Positions 33,371 to 43,243 of a DNA stretch of 64,000 nucleotides are shown here, piece by piece. The notes under the pieces are model-generated. The model was given only the letters and a program-made list of their open reading frames with translations. It did no database searches and was not told the DNA's origin. Positions within the stretch are counted from its first letter, which is position 1; each line of letters starts with the position of its first letter. The position numbers and the translations under genes were made by a program. Source of the DNA: JAFAGX01 sp035623255 (lineage in GTDB: Bacteria > Acidobacteriota > Terriglobia > Terriglobales > Acidobacteriaceae); NCBI GenBank assembly GCA_035623255.1, contig DASPTU010000104.1, positions 30,131 to 94,130 on the forward strand, read 5' to 3'.

Positions 33371-36300
33371 CTAGAACTCGAATCGCACACCCAATTGCCC
33401 ATGGCGTGGCGTGCTGCCCATGGCGGTCGATGAAATCTGACCGAACGTCGAGTCGCCCCACAGATTGTCGGGAATCGCAAAGCGCGGCGTATTGAAGAAG
33501 TTGAAGAACTCGCCTCGCACCTCGATTCGCATGCCCTCATGGGGCACAAAGGACTTCTCAATCGAGAGATCGACGTTGTGAATGCCATCCGTGCGCAGGT
33601 TTGAAAAGAACCGCGGTGCATTGCCGGGCTGTTCCAGGCCCGGATCGGCGAAACAGGTCGTATTCAACGTGCTAAGCCCCGTCAGAGCGGAGCGATGCGA
33701 ACTAATGCCGCTACTGGGATTGCAGATCACGTCGGGACGCTGATTGCCGTCATCCAGCGCCGGCTGAGACATGCCAATGTCGATCGGCTGGCCTGACTGC
33801 TGAGTCAGAATAGCCGACAGTGTCCATCCTCCGACGACGCCATCGAGAACGCGGTTCATGTTGCTTCCTATCCATCGTCCACGGCCGACCGGTATATCCC
33901 CGATGATGGCTAAGGCGAGGCGGTGTGTCGCGTCGTTGGCGCTGATCGAGTGCTCTGCCTTCAAGTTATCCAGCTCCTGCGGATTATCAAAAGCTAATCC
34001 GCCGACCCAGGCGTTTCGTCCCGAAGAAGAGTCGTCGGTCGCCTTCGAGAGGGTGTAAGCGCCCTCAAAACTAATATAGTGACTGGTGCGCTTGGTGACG
34101 CGAATCTGCAATGCGTTGTAGAAGGATTCGGCCTCGAGCAAAGGCAGGCCCTCGAAGCTGCCATCGAACTGCGGATGCGGCCGCAGAAGGTTAATCAGCG
34201 GAATCTGAGGATCGTTGTACAGCGAATCCGGCTCATTGAATATCGCGCTCGGACCCTGGAACATCGAATAGAAGGGGTTGGGCACGTTGCAATGTAGATT
34301 GTTGTAGCTGTACAGCTGACTGAAATCAACCGAGCCATCCGGGTTGCACTGGCCATCCTGATTAAATTTGCGCCGGATCGAAGATGAAATGAAGTTATGG
34401 TCGCGGGTGGTTGCACCCGCGGCCCCGCCCCAGGGAAGATGCGTACTGTGGTTGGCGGAGTAGTCGACCGAGACCACCAGTTGTCCGGGGAGCAAACGCT
34501 GTAGTCCGAAACTCCACTGGTAAACCTCCGCGTTCCTTGCTGCAGTCGTGCCCAGGTCATTCTGATTTACGAATCCCCATTCGGCGAGCTTGCCATATTT
34601 CTTGCCTTCAGGTGCAGGCAGACCCGCGGGAAACGGATTCTCCAGAGTTGCGTATTGGCAGTCAGACCTGATTCCGGTAGTGCAATTGAAGTTATTTTTC
34701 GTGAAATAGACAACTCCATCCTTACGAAACGCCGTGCCAAGGTACTGGTAATTGGTGGCGACATTCATTCCGTAGTAGATTCCGGCGCCGCCGCGCACCA
34801 CAGTGTTTGGCGTAAGTTGATAAGCAAATCCCAAACGCGGCCCCCAATTATTGCGATCCACCGGAACATTGCGCTGAGACGACGTGGGAAACAAGGTAGT
34901 TCCAGTCAGTTGGGTCGGGCCCAATCCCAAGGCGCGCAGGCCAGGATCGCCGCTGCTCAGATCTAAATTGACGCCGCTGGGCCCGTTGAAATCGCTGAAT
35001 TCGATACGATTGAAGCGTTCGGTGTAGGGCGTACTCCATTCATAGCGCAGGCCAAGGTTCAACGTCAGCCTAGGAGTGACGCGAAAATCATCCTGTGCAT
35101 AGAAGGCTGTCTCTTTGGATTTGTTCAACGCCATGGGATCGATACCAATGCCCCCGTAATCACCGATTCCCAAAAGTATGTCGGCAAACGGGTTCCCCTG
35201 GTCAGGATTGAATGCGCCGATCACGTTCTCGGTTACGGTCTGGGCGAAATGGAAGTAGCCGCTTGCATAGTTCGGCTCCTGAAAGTTGTTGAAGAAGATG
35301 CGCTGCTCGCCGCCAAACTTAACATTGTGCTTTCCTTTGGCCCAGGCAAGCGCTGAAGAATACGAGTACAGCGCATGATTCAACTTGGTATCGACGCAGC
35401 ACTGATCGTAGATCGAGGTCCACGGGGAGTCGACGAGGATGGAAGGCATGCGCGCAATGCCGTTTGCCTGGTCAAGGAGAGGCGGAAACCCAACGGACGC
35501 CGCGCTAGGATAAGTGGTGTAACCCGGCGCGTGAACATAATCGAGCCCAAAGCGGCTGCTCAGAAGCAGCGTTGGCTTAAGCGTCCAGTCAAATTGCAGG
35601 CCGCCATTCTCCACGCTGGTGAGGTAGTTGTTTCCATCGTTGAACTCACCGTCGCCGAGAACCGTGGGGACCGCATTCGTGTAATGCGCATGACTGAATC
35701 GTCCCGCCAGGTGGGTGGCGCTGGAGATCTGTTCATCCAGCTTGCCATCAAACTGCAGGCTGCGAATGGCGTTGATGGTATTCGCTCGAAAGTTGTTGGT
35801 GCCATCCGGATTCCCTGGCTGGTTGGGAAGTGGATAGAGATTGAGAACCTTGCGACCAACTGCGTCCCACAGGTTTTGCGGAATCTGGTTGCCGGTGAAA
35901 GGATTTCGAGCTCCAGTGGTCACATCGATACTAAAAGGGTTGAAAATCAAGTTTGGCACGATGTTGCCGGTGTTTGGGTCGGTGATAAGCGCCTGCGAAA
36001 AATCGCCGTTTCGCTCTGCCACGGTAGGAAGTGTTCCGACTATATGGATCGGGTCAGTTTCCAGCACGCGCTCCACATCCACAAAGAAGAACGTCTTATT
36101 TTTTTGAATCGGACCACCGACAGACACGCCATACTGGTTGCGCGAGTGGTCCGGGCGAGGCAGTCCCGCCTGATTGCTGAAGAAATCATTGGCATCCAAG
36201 ACGCCATTCTGTCCGAACCACCAAGCGCTGCCGTGAAAGGCATTGGTGCCGCTCTTGAGGGCCATATTGACGACTGTGCCACCATTGCTGCCGAACTCGG

Positions 36301-37027
36301 CAGAGAAAGCGTTGTTCTGCACCTTGAACTCCTGCACCGCCTCCACCGATGGTTCATAGAAAACGTTGGAATTCCCGCCTTCGCCCTCTTCCGGCGCGCT
36401 GATCAAGGCGCCATCCATGCGCACCTCGGCGGTCGCGTTGCGTTGTCCGTTGGAGACGAAATTGGTGCCCGACGGATAGTTATCCGCAATGCCGGAGCCC
36501 GCCGTTTCGCTTACTCCCGCATTCAGAAATACCAGCCCAAAGAAATTGCGGTTGAGTAGCGGAATTTCTTTGACATATTCGTTCGTGATTTCTGTCCCTA
36601 ACGATGAGCTGCCCGTATCGAGAAGCGGCGCAGCCTCGCGCACCTCGACCGTAGTGCTGGTACCCGCCGGACGCAAAGTGAAGTTGAGGCTCGTGTCCTG
36701 ATCCACCGCAAGCACAACTCCCTTTTGCTCCACCATGGCAAAACCCGGAGCCTCGGCGCGCACGTTGTACTTCGAGGGCCGAAGGGCACGCAAAATATAT
36801 GTCCCGGAATGGTCGGTTTTGGCGCCCTGTGAGATATTTGTGCCGACGTCCGTGATGGTGACTCTGGCATTGGGCAGAGCGGCACCCGTCGCGTCGGTTA
36901 CGTTGCCGCGAATCTGGGCTTGATAGCTGGCTTGGCCGAACAGCAGGGAAGAAACTGCGAGGACGCCACCGAGTAGCAGGGAGAATATACCGCGACCAGC
37001 CGAACCGTGGGTTCCCGGATGCCGCAT
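33371..37027 (-). CDS. TonB-dependent receptor, Oar-like, with carboxypeptidase-regulatory-like domain
   Basis: An outer-membrane transporter of 1218 residues. A signal peptide (GIFSLLLGGVLAVSSLLFG) precedes a CarboxypepD_reg-like domain at about 38-118 (GNVTDATGAALPNARVTI; SGTYILRALRPSKYNVRAEA). A plug domain follows (GTEITNEYVKEIPLLNRN; KSGTNAFHGSAWWFGQNG) and then a long beta-barrel ending in LGVRFEF, the aromatic C-terminus needed for barrel assembly. ACGGAGGT precedes the ATG. It leads the glycosidase operon, so uptake of an oligosaccharide is likely; no SusD partner is present. Confidence 0.92.
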   Translation of the reverse strand: MRHPGTHGSAGRGIFSLLLGGVLAVSSLLFGQASYQAQIRGNVTDATGAALPNARVTITDVGTNISQGAKTDHSGTYILRALRPSKYNVRAEAPGFAMVEQKGVVLAVDQDTSLNFTLRPAGTSTTVEVREAAPLLDTGSSSLGTEITNEYVKEIPLLNRNFFGLVFLNAGVSETAGSGIADNYPSGTNFVSNGQRNATAEVRMDGALISAPEEGEGGNSNVFYEPSVEAVQEFKVQNNAFSAEFGSNGGTVVNMALKSGTNAFHGSAWWFGQNGVLDANDFFSNQAGLPRPDHSRNQYGVSVGGPIQKNKTFFFVDVERVLETDPIHIVGTLPTVAERNGDFSQALITDPNTGNIVPNLIFNPFSIDVTTGARNPFTGNQIPQNLWDAVGRKVLNLYPLPNQPGNPDGTNNFRANTINAIRSLQFDGKLDEQISSATHLAGRFSHAHYTNAVPTVLGDGEFNDGNNYLTSVENGGLQFDWTLKPTLLLSSRFGLDYVHAPGYTTYPSAASVGFPPLLDQANGIARMPSILVDSPWTSIYDQCCVDTKLNHALYSYSSALAWAKGKHNVKFGGEQRIFFNNFQEPNYASGYFHFAQTVTENVIGAFNPDQGNPFADILLGIGDYGGIGIDPMALNKSKETAFYAQDDFRVTPRLTLNLGLRYEWSTPYTERFNRIEFSDFNGPSGVNLDLSSGDPGLRALGLGPTQLTGTTLFPTSSQRNVPVDRNNWGPRLGFAYQLTPNTVVRGGAGIYYGMNVATNYQYLGTAFRKDGVVYFTKNNFNCTTGIRSDCQYATLENPFPAGLPAPEGKKYGKLAEWGFVNQNDLGTTAARNAEVYQWSFGLQRLLPGQLVVSVDYSANHSTHLPWGGAAGATTRDHNFISSSIRRKFNQDGQCNPDGSVDFSQLYSYNNLHCNVPNPFYSMFQGPSAIFNEPDSLYNDPQIPLINLLRPHPQFDGSFEGLPLLEAESFYNALQIRVTKRTSHYISFEGAYTLSKATDDSSSGRNAWVGGLAFDNPQELDNLKAEHSISANDATHRLALAIIGDIPVGRGRWIGSNMNRVLDGVVGGWTLSAILTQQSGQPIDIGMSQPALDDGNQRPDVICNPSSGISSHRSALTGLSTLNTTCFADPGLEQPGNAPRFFSNLRTDGIHNVDLSIEKSFVPHEGMRIEVRGEFFNFFNTPRFAIPDNLWGDSTFGQISSTAMGSTPRHGQLGVRFEF

Positions 37028-37207
37028 ACCGACCTCCGTAGACTTTCGCAGCTATATTTCGTATTCTTACGGTTTATAACTATTGCTTTCGGAGAGATGC
37101 GCTGTCAAGAGAAAACTTCCGATTCAGCCAGCGGTTCTTCGTTTTGCCGTAGAACTGTCTGGTAGACATGGCGGAACTTAATTGCCAGCGCCAAGGAGCA
37201 TGATGCA

Positions 37208-38314
37208 ATGAAGACTTGTTTCATTCTGATATCGCTCTTAAGCGCAGGCGCCTTGCTGATAGCTAGCCTGTTCTTTCGGCCGGCAAGCGCCGTATCGGAG
37301 GAACATAAGTCTCTCAATGAAGAACAGGCCTTGCAGGCATTCTCTGCCATTCATCCCATTGATGTACACGTCCACGTCTTCAAGGCCGACGCCGCGTTTC
37401 AGGCAATGATCGAGCGCCTGAATCTGAAGTTGGTGAACATTCTTGTAATGGATGACACGCTCTCTTATCGCAAGCAGCTCGAGCCCCAGATCAAAGACGC
37501 TTTGGCACTAGTGCGCTCAAGCCATGGTCATGTTGCTCTCTGCACCACCTTCGATCCCTACAAATTTAACGATCGCTCTTTCGATTCCGAGAGCATTAAG
37601 CAAGTCAATCGAGATTTCAGCGATGGCGCACTTGCGGTCAAGATCTGGAAGAACATCGGCATGGAGATCAAGAACGCCGATGGCAAGTTCATCATGGCCG
37701 ATGATCCGAAGTTCGAACCCATTTACAAGGATATTGCTGAGCACGGCAAGACGCTCATGGTGCACCTTGCCGAGCCTGACGTAGCCTGGGGACCGCCAGA
37801 TCCTTCCGATCCCTCATGGTCGTATTACCAGGAAAATCCGCAGTGGTTCCTGTACAACAAGCCGGGGTTCCCCTCGAAGCAGGAAATTTTGAATGCGCGA
37901 GATCACATTCTGGCGGAAAATCCCAAGCTTCGCATGGTGGGTGTGCATTTGGGGAGCATGGAGAAAAATCTGGACAACATCGCCGCCCATTTTGATCGCT
38001 ACCCGAATTTTGCGGTCGACACCGCAGCGCGGATGGAATACCTGATGATTGCACCGCCGGAAAAAGTTCGTGCATTTCTCATCAAATACCAGGATCGGGT
38101 ATTGTATGGCACGGACCTTGACTTGCTGGCGACGGCAGACGTGTCGGAATCGTTGAAAGAATGGCGATCGACATATGCGCGGGATTGGAGATTCCTGGCT
38201 ACGGCGGACACCTTTGATTCCGAAGGAAGAACCGTTCACGGGCTGAATCTGCCGCAACCGGTACTGAAAAAGATCTTTCGCAATAATGCGCTGCACTGGA
38301 TTCCAGGCTTATAA
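37208..38314 (+). CDS. Secreted amidohydrolase-family (amidohydrolase-2) hydrolase
   Basis: A signal peptide (ILISLLSAGALLIASLFF) precedes a metal-dependent TIM-barrel hydrolase. HPIDVHVHVF is the first metal site, MVHLAEPD and GVHLGSMEKN give later His ligands, and YGTDLDLL the catalytic Asp. AAGGAGC precedes the ATG. Relatives include lactonases and decarboxylases; the exported location beside a glycosidase suggests action on a sugar derivative, which is inference. It opens the rightward carbohydrate operon, 16 bases before the alpha-galactosidase. Confidence 0.8.
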   Translation: MKTCFILISLLSAGALLIASLFFRPASAVSEEHKSLNEEQALQAFSAIHPIDVHVHVFKADAAFQAMIERLNLKLVNILVMDDTLSYRKQLEPQIKDALALVRSSHGHVALCTTFDPYKFNDRSFDSESIKQVNRDFSDGALAVKIWKNIGMEIKNADGKFIMADDPKFEPIYKDIAEHGKTLMVHLAEPDVAWGPPDPSDPSWSYYQENPQWFLYNKPGFPSKQEILNARDHILAENPKLRMVGVHLGSMEKNLDNIAAHFDRYPNFAVDTAARMEYLMIAPPEKVRAFLIKYQDRVLYGTDLDLLATADVSESLKEWRSTYARDWRFLATADTFDSEGRTVHGLNLPQPVLKKIFRNNALHWIPGL

Positions 38315-38330
38315 CTTTTAGGGGAAACGG

Positions 38331-40844
38331 ATGAACAAGAAACTTTCCGCGGTTTTTTCCGCTTTGATTTCGACTGTATTGTTTTCTTCCTCTGCCCATG
38401 GCCAAAACGTCGCCCCACTTCAGAACCGCTGGTTAACGGTGTCAGTGAGACCCTCAGACGGTTCCTTTGAATTGCGGGGCGCTGGCTTGAAAGATGCGAT
38501 ATTAACTGCGCGTGTGGGCGCTGAGGTCAATCACCAATGGATCCAGTCAACCGGATATCCCAAACATCAGACATCGGCATCCACCTTTCACGATGCACTC
38601 GGAGAAGGGAATCAATTAGAAGTGTCGTTCACTGGACTCGCGGGCAAGCCTGATCTCAGATATACGTTGCAACTGTACAACGATCGGCCATACGGAAGTG
38701 TCCAGGTCCGGGTCGTAAACACCGGGAGCGAAGCGATCACAATTCAAAACATTCGCATGATGGATGTCATCAGCGAGCCGCGCCTGAACCTGGGAGCGCC
38801 GGAGAATGCCGAACGTGTGCTCTCCGACAGTTACAGCGAGGACCGCCCGCCCGTGCACATTTATGATCTCGGAAAATCTCCCACTTATTTGGGAGGGGAC
38901 GATGTCCGAAAAGACTTCAGCGATTTGCACCTCGCCGTAGGCAGCCAACTGATCTACAACCGTCAGAGCAAATTCAGCTTGCTGCTTGCAGCACTTACTT
39001 CGGATCGTTGGCTCACCACCATGCACCTGCACACAGCACAGTCTGGCAGCGGCCTGCGTGTAGCCTCTTACACCGTCGATTCCACTGGAACCACTGAAAT
39101 AATGAAGAAGGAATCGCTACGAGATGATCCGGCTTCGGATCAAATTGATTTGAGTCTCCCTCTTCCAGCGGGGAGCCAAATGTCGTCTGAGAGGCTTGCG
39201 TTCTCTGTCAGTCAGGACTATCACGCGCAGCTTGAAAAATACGGCGAAGCCATTCGTTTGCTCTACAATCCCCGAATTCCCGACGAGGCCCCTTGGGGCT
39301 GGTGGAGCTGGACCGCTTACTACTTCGGGCTCTCCCAGGCAACCGCTCTTACCAACGCTCAATGGCTCTCGCAGAACCTAAAGGATTTGGGATTCGACTA
39401 TTTCCATATCGACGACGGCTACTCCTATTCCGACGGCGAATACACTACCGCCAATGCCGTCCTGTTCCCGGACGGCATGCGTGCCTTCGGTCAGCAAATC
39501 TGCCAGCTTGGCTTGAAATTTGCCATCTGGACTGCCCCCTTCCGCGTCTCGCAGCGTGCGTGGGTGTATCAAAACCATCCAGAGTGGTTGGTGCACGACG
39601 CCCAGGGTAAGCCAATCCAGATCGGCTTTGTCGAATCCAGTAAAGATCCGCTTTATGTGCTGGACGCAACTCACCCTGGTGCACAGCAATACATTCGCGA
39701 CACCTACCGAACCGTGGCTCGCGAATGGGGTGTTCGCTACATCAAGCTCGATTTCATGGATGACACAGCCATCGAAGGTTACCGATATCAGCCCGACATT
39801 ACGGCCCTGCAGGCGGAGCGCATCGGCCTGCAGACCATCCGCGATGCTGTTGGCAATGATGTTCTCCTCGACAAAGACGGCAGCCCTATGCTCAACACGG
39901 TCGGCCTGACCGAGCTCGGACGGACCTCAACTGATACCGGCCATTCCTTTGAGGGCGACAAAGAGGATGCGATTGGCATCGCCGCTCGCTATTACATGAA
40001 TAACAATTTTTATATCGCCGATCCCGATGCATTTACCGTGGCGAAGCAGTTGATCACCGATCAAACCTGGCATCAGTCCAAGACGCCATTGAGTCTTGAT
40101 GACGCGGAAGTCTCCGTTACGCTGGCCGCAATCGCGGGAGGCATGTTCGAGATTGGGGACGATTTACCGACACTGGGTGCGGATGCTGATCGCGTAAATT
40201 TGATTCGCAATCGCGATATGCTCGACATGGTGCGGCTGCGCCGCGCGGCCACGCCGCTAGACCTGATGACCTATGCCGCCGAAGACGAACAGCCCAGCAT
40301 CTTTCTTCTCCGCGAAGACAACCGCCAATCCGTACTGGTCGTCTTTAACTGGACTGACAGCCCTCGCTCCCATGGATTCAAACTGACTGACCTCGGCTTT
40401 ACGGGTAACTCTGTTGCAGCATCCGATGTTTTTCATCAAGATCGCCAATTAGCATTGAGTGGCGAATCTCTACGAATCGATAACCAGCCTCCTCATTCTG
40501 TACGCCTTATCAAGATGGTGGACAAGTCGATGCCCCGTGGAGCGCCCGCGGTTACATTAAAAGTTCCCGGTCGGGCCGAGCTCGGAAGCTCAGTGCACGT
40601 TGCCGCTAGTGTTGCTCCTGATTCCGCGGCGGTAATTGCTTATCATTGGGAATTCGGCGATGGCGTCACTTCGCGTGGTCGCTCCGCCGATCATGCTTAC
40701 ACGCGCAATGGCGATTACATAGTTACCCTGACGGTTGAAGGCTTGGACGGCACTTCGTCGAGGCAGACTTCTTCAATCGCAGTTCGAGGAGAGATCAAAA
40801 CTACCTACGACCCGGAACACGCGAAGAGGCGGGACGAGCGCTAG
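38331..40844 (+). CDS. Secreted GH36-type alpha-galactosidase with C-terminal PKD domain
   Basis: A signal peptide (SAVFSALISTVLFSSSAHG) is followed by an N-terminal beta-supersandwich. The catalytic barrel has DLGFDYFHIDDGYSY and the nucleophile region YIKLDFMDDTAIEG; DTGHSFEGDKED may hold the acid. A C-terminal beta domain and a PKD domain (YHWEFGDGVTSRG, HAYTRNGDYIVTLTVEG) complete 837 residues. Melibiase-type enzymes release terminal alpha-galactose, but specificity within the clan varies. Genes for an aldolase, kinase and isomerase follow on the same strand. Confidence 0.85.
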   Translation: MNKKLSAVFSALISTVLFSSSAHGQNVAPLQNRWLTVSVRPSDGSFELRGAGLKDAILTARVGAEVNHQWIQSTGYPKHQTSASTFHDALGEGNQLEVSFTGLAGKPDLRYTLQLYNDRPYGSVQVRVVNTGSEAITIQNIRMMDVISEPRLNLGAPENAERVLSDSYSEDRPPVHIYDLGKSPTYLGGDDVRKDFSDLHLAVGSQLIYNRQSKFSLLLAALTSDRWLTTMHLHTAQSGSGLRVASYTVDSTGTTEIMKKESLRDDPASDQIDLSLPLPAGSQMSSERLAFSVSQDYHAQLEKYGEAIRLLYNPRIPDEAPWGWWSWTAYYFGLSQATALTNAQWLSQNLKDLGFDYFHIDDGYSYSDGEYTTANAVLFPDGMRAFGQQICQLGLKFAIWTAPFRVSQRAWVYQNHPEWLVHDAQGKPIQIGFVESSKDPLYVLDATHPGAQQYIRDTYRTVAREWGVRYIKLDFMDDTAIEGYRYQPDITALQAERIGLQTIRDAVGNDVLLDKDGSPMLNTVGLTELGRTSTDTGHSFEGDKEDAIGIAARYYMNNNFYIADPDAFTVAKQLITDQTWHQSKTPLSLDDAEVSVTLAAIAGGMFEIGDDLPTLGADADRVNLIRNRDMLDMVRLRRAATPLDLMTYAAEDEQPSIFLLREDNRQSVLVVFNWTDSPRSHGFKLTDLGFTGNSVAASDVFHQDRQLALSGESLRIDNQPPHSVRLIKMVDKSMPRGAPAVTLKVPGRAELGSSVHVAASVAPDSAAVIAYHWEFGDGVTSRGRSADHAYTRNGDYIVTLTVEGLDGTSSRQTSSIAVRGEIKTTYDPEHAKRRDER

Positions 40845-40898
40845 TCAGGTTGAGGCTATGCGTTTCGCCAATTCTGGTGACAACATTTTGAGGAAACT

Positions 40899-41717
40899 TT
40901 GAGCGACTGCGGCAAGAAGATTCGGTTAAGACGAATTCTCGGCAATTTACGCCGGCATGCATTGGTCGTGGCCTTTGACCATGCCCTCGTACTCGGCCCA
41001 ATTTCCGGCACCGAAGATCCCCTTGGACAGATCAGCCGTTTCGCCGAGGCCAAGGTCGATGCCATCCTGCTAAATATCGGCCTGATGAAGCAGTGTGCCC
41101 AATCACCTCTGACAATCGAACTCCCGCCGCTGATTGCGAGAATTGACTGGACGACCGTGTGGGCCGTCACGCGCGATGGCGGCAACGGTGAGCTGCGCAG
41201 TTCTCTAACCGCCCGTCCAGAAGATGCCCTCCGCCACGGCGCAGACGCTGTTCTCACTTATATGGTCGTCGGAACCGGGGACGCCGACTTTGAAGCCAAA
41301 GAGATCGCCCGCACTGCCGACGTGGCACGGGAATGCGAACGCATTGGCATTCCGCTCATCGTAGAATCATTGGCACGCGGAAAGCAGGTAGATAATCCGG
41401 GTGACCCGAAGTGGCTCAATCTGCACACACGTATGGCAGTAGAACTGGGCGCCGACGCAATAAAGACCGACTACAGCGGCGATCCTGATTCCATGCGATC
41501 TGTGGTTAAAGGATGTCCGATCCCGCTTCTGGTGCTCGGCGGCAGCCGCCAAGCCTCAGACAAAGAGGCACTCGCGGTAGTTCGAGGTGCAGTGTCAGCA
41601 GGAGCAGCCGGCGTGTTCTTCGGTCGCAATGTCTTCCAGTCGGACAATATGCAATCTTTTCTGCAGCAGGCCCGTGCGATTCTGGATGCCCGTGCTCCGA
41701 ATCCAGTGCTTGTCTAA
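40899..41717 (+). CDS. Class I aldolase of the DhnA/LsrF family
   Basis: A cytoplasmic TIM-barrel aldolase. VVAFDHALVLGP is the entry strand of DhnA-type enzymes, ADAIKTDYSGD supplies the Schiff-base Lys, and VLGGSRQASDKEAL plus GVFFGRNVFQSDN form the phosphate site. A TTG start at 40899 has GAGGA at six bases. The usual substrates are phosphorylated ketoses; here the next genes encode a sugar kinase and an isomerase, so it should cleave the phosphorylated product. Length 272 is typical. Confidence 0.85.
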   Translation: MSDCGKKIRLRRILGNLRRHALVVAFDHALVLGPISGTEDPLGQISRFAEAKVDAILLNIGLMKQCAQSPLTIELPPLIARIDWTTVWAVTRDGGNGELRSSLTARPEDALRHGADAVLTYMVVGTGDADFEAKEIARTADVARECERIGIPLIVESLARGKQVDNPGDPKWLNLHTRMAVELGADAIKTDYSGDPDSMRSVVKGCPIPLLVLGGSRQASDKEALAVVRGAVSAGAAGVFFGRNVFQSDNMQSFLQQARAILDARAPNPVLV

Positions 41718-41749
41718 TGTGCGGGTAAAGTGACTGGGCGGGAATCCTC

Positions 41750-43243
41750 ATGAGTCTCCTGGCCGTCGATGTCGGGTCAAGTGCCTGCAAGGCCGTCGCG
41801 TTCAACATTGACGGAGAGATTCTCGCCCGGCATGCATCTGGTTACACGCCTGATTTCCCCAAGCCGTCACACGCGGAGATGGATCCCACACGGTTTTGGG
41901 ATGCCGTTTGCAGTTGCACTCAGACTGTCGCAAGAAACCTTACTGATCCAGTTCGCGCACTTTGTCTCAGTTCCCATGGAGAGACTTTCATTCCGATCGA
42001 CAGGGCGGGGGAGGCAATTGCGCCGGCGATCCTCAATCAAGACAACCGTGCGGTCTACGAGACGAAATGGATCGAGGAACAATGTGGGCGCAAACAGCTT
42101 TTCCAAACCACTGGCTTGGTAAGCCATCCAATGTATCCCCTGCCAAAGATTCTCTGGCTGCGCGAACACCAACCGGACGTCTTTTCTTCGGCCGCAAGGT
42201 TCATTACGGTTATCGGCTACATTCTTCAGCGTCTCGGGCTGCCCCCATACGCCGACTACTCTCTTGCCTCTCGTTATCTCGCATTCAACGTTCGTCAGCG
42301 TCGGTGGGCCGAGGATATTCTTGAACTTGCGAATCTGAAAACAGATCGCCTTCCCGTTCCCATGCCTGCTGGCACAATTGCCGGGAAACTCAATGCCGCA
42401 GCCGCCGCCCAGCTCGGACTACTTTCTGGAACCAAGGTCATCCTCGGTGGGCATGATCAGCCTTCCGCCGCTCTGGGTCTTGGAGTGATCACTGCGGGCC
42501 AGGCTTCGGACTCACTGGGTACCTACGAATGCGTCCTCGTTGCCTCAAACAGTCCAACCTTGACAGATACTGCGTTGGCTGGCGCTCTGAATTCGTACTG
42601 CCACGTGGTTCCAGATAAGTTCGTCACGATCGCCTATTTCCCATCGGGAATCATGGTCAAGTGGTTTCATGATCTGCTATACGGCGATGTCGCCGAAGGT
42701 TCAGAATCTGAGCACTATGCCATACTCGAGGCAAACGCCCCACACAAACCAACTGGCCTTTGTATTACTCCCAATCTGATCGGCACGTGCAATCCCGATT
42801 TCAATCCGAATACTCGTGCGCTGATCTACGGTCTGGATCCTGGCACTGGTCGAGGCGATATTTATCAGGGCACGCTCGAAGGGCTGGCTTGCGAACTATC
42901 CCACATTGCACAATTACTGAGCAACGCTGTGGGCGAGTTTCAGGATGTTCATGTAAGCGGAGGCGGTACGCATTCCCCACTCGGTTTGAAGCTGCGAGCG
43001 GCCCTGACCGGGAAACGCTTGCACGTGATGCAGTGCCCGGAAGCGGTATCTCTCGGCGGAGCCATACTCGCCGGCGTCGCCATCGGTGAGTACAAAACGG
43101 TGGAGGAGGCCATCCACCGAGTCGTACACGAAGTTGCAGTCATCGAGCCAGATGCAAAAGTAGCATCAGAGTATGCACAACAACTGAAGCAGTATCGTTG
43201 TCTGCGTTCATTATCACCTGTTTTGTCAAAGGAGGAGCTGTGA
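41750..43243 (+). CDS. FGGY-family carbohydrate kinase
   Basis: Phosphorylates a sugar or ketose using ATP. It has LLAVDVGSSACKAVAFN at the start, the CLSSHGETFIPID and QDNRAVYETKWIE substrate-facing segments, GGHDQPSAALGLG in the central domain and VHVSGGGTHSPLGLKLRA, the conserved C-terminal nucleotide region. The stop (43241-43243) overlaps the GTG start of the isomerase gene. Substrate cannot be told from sequence; the context indicates a ketose made by the downstream isomerase. Confidence 0.88.
   Translation: MSLLAVDVGSSACKAVAFNIDGEILARHASGYTPDFPKPSHAEMDPTRFWDAVCSCTQTVARNLTDPVRALCLSSHGETFIPIDRAGEAIAPAILNQDNRAVYETKWIEEQCGRKQLFQTTGLVSHPMYPLPKILWLREHQPDVFSSAARFITVIGYILQRLGLPPYADYSLASRYLAFNVRQRRWAEDILELANLKTDRLPVPMPAGTIAGKLNAAAAAQLGLLSGTKVILGGHDQPSAALGLGVITAGQASDSLGTYECVLVASNSPTLTDTALAGALNSYCHVVPDKFVTIAYFPSGIMVKWFHDLLYGDVAEGSESEHYAILEANAPHKPTGLCITPNLIGTCNPDFNPNTRALIYGLDPGTGRGDIYQGTLEGLACELSHIAQLLSNAVGEFQDVHVSGGGTHSPLGLKLRAALTGKRLHVMQCPEAVSLGGAILAGVAIGEYKTVEEAIHRVVHEVAVIEPDAKVASEYAQQLKQYRCLRSLSPVLSKEEL

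Noticed and set aside
35375..36559. Long (394-codon) open frame opposite the TonB receptor
   Set aside because: The receptor frame has strong family matches throughout; the opposite frame shows no recognisable domains and no start signal.
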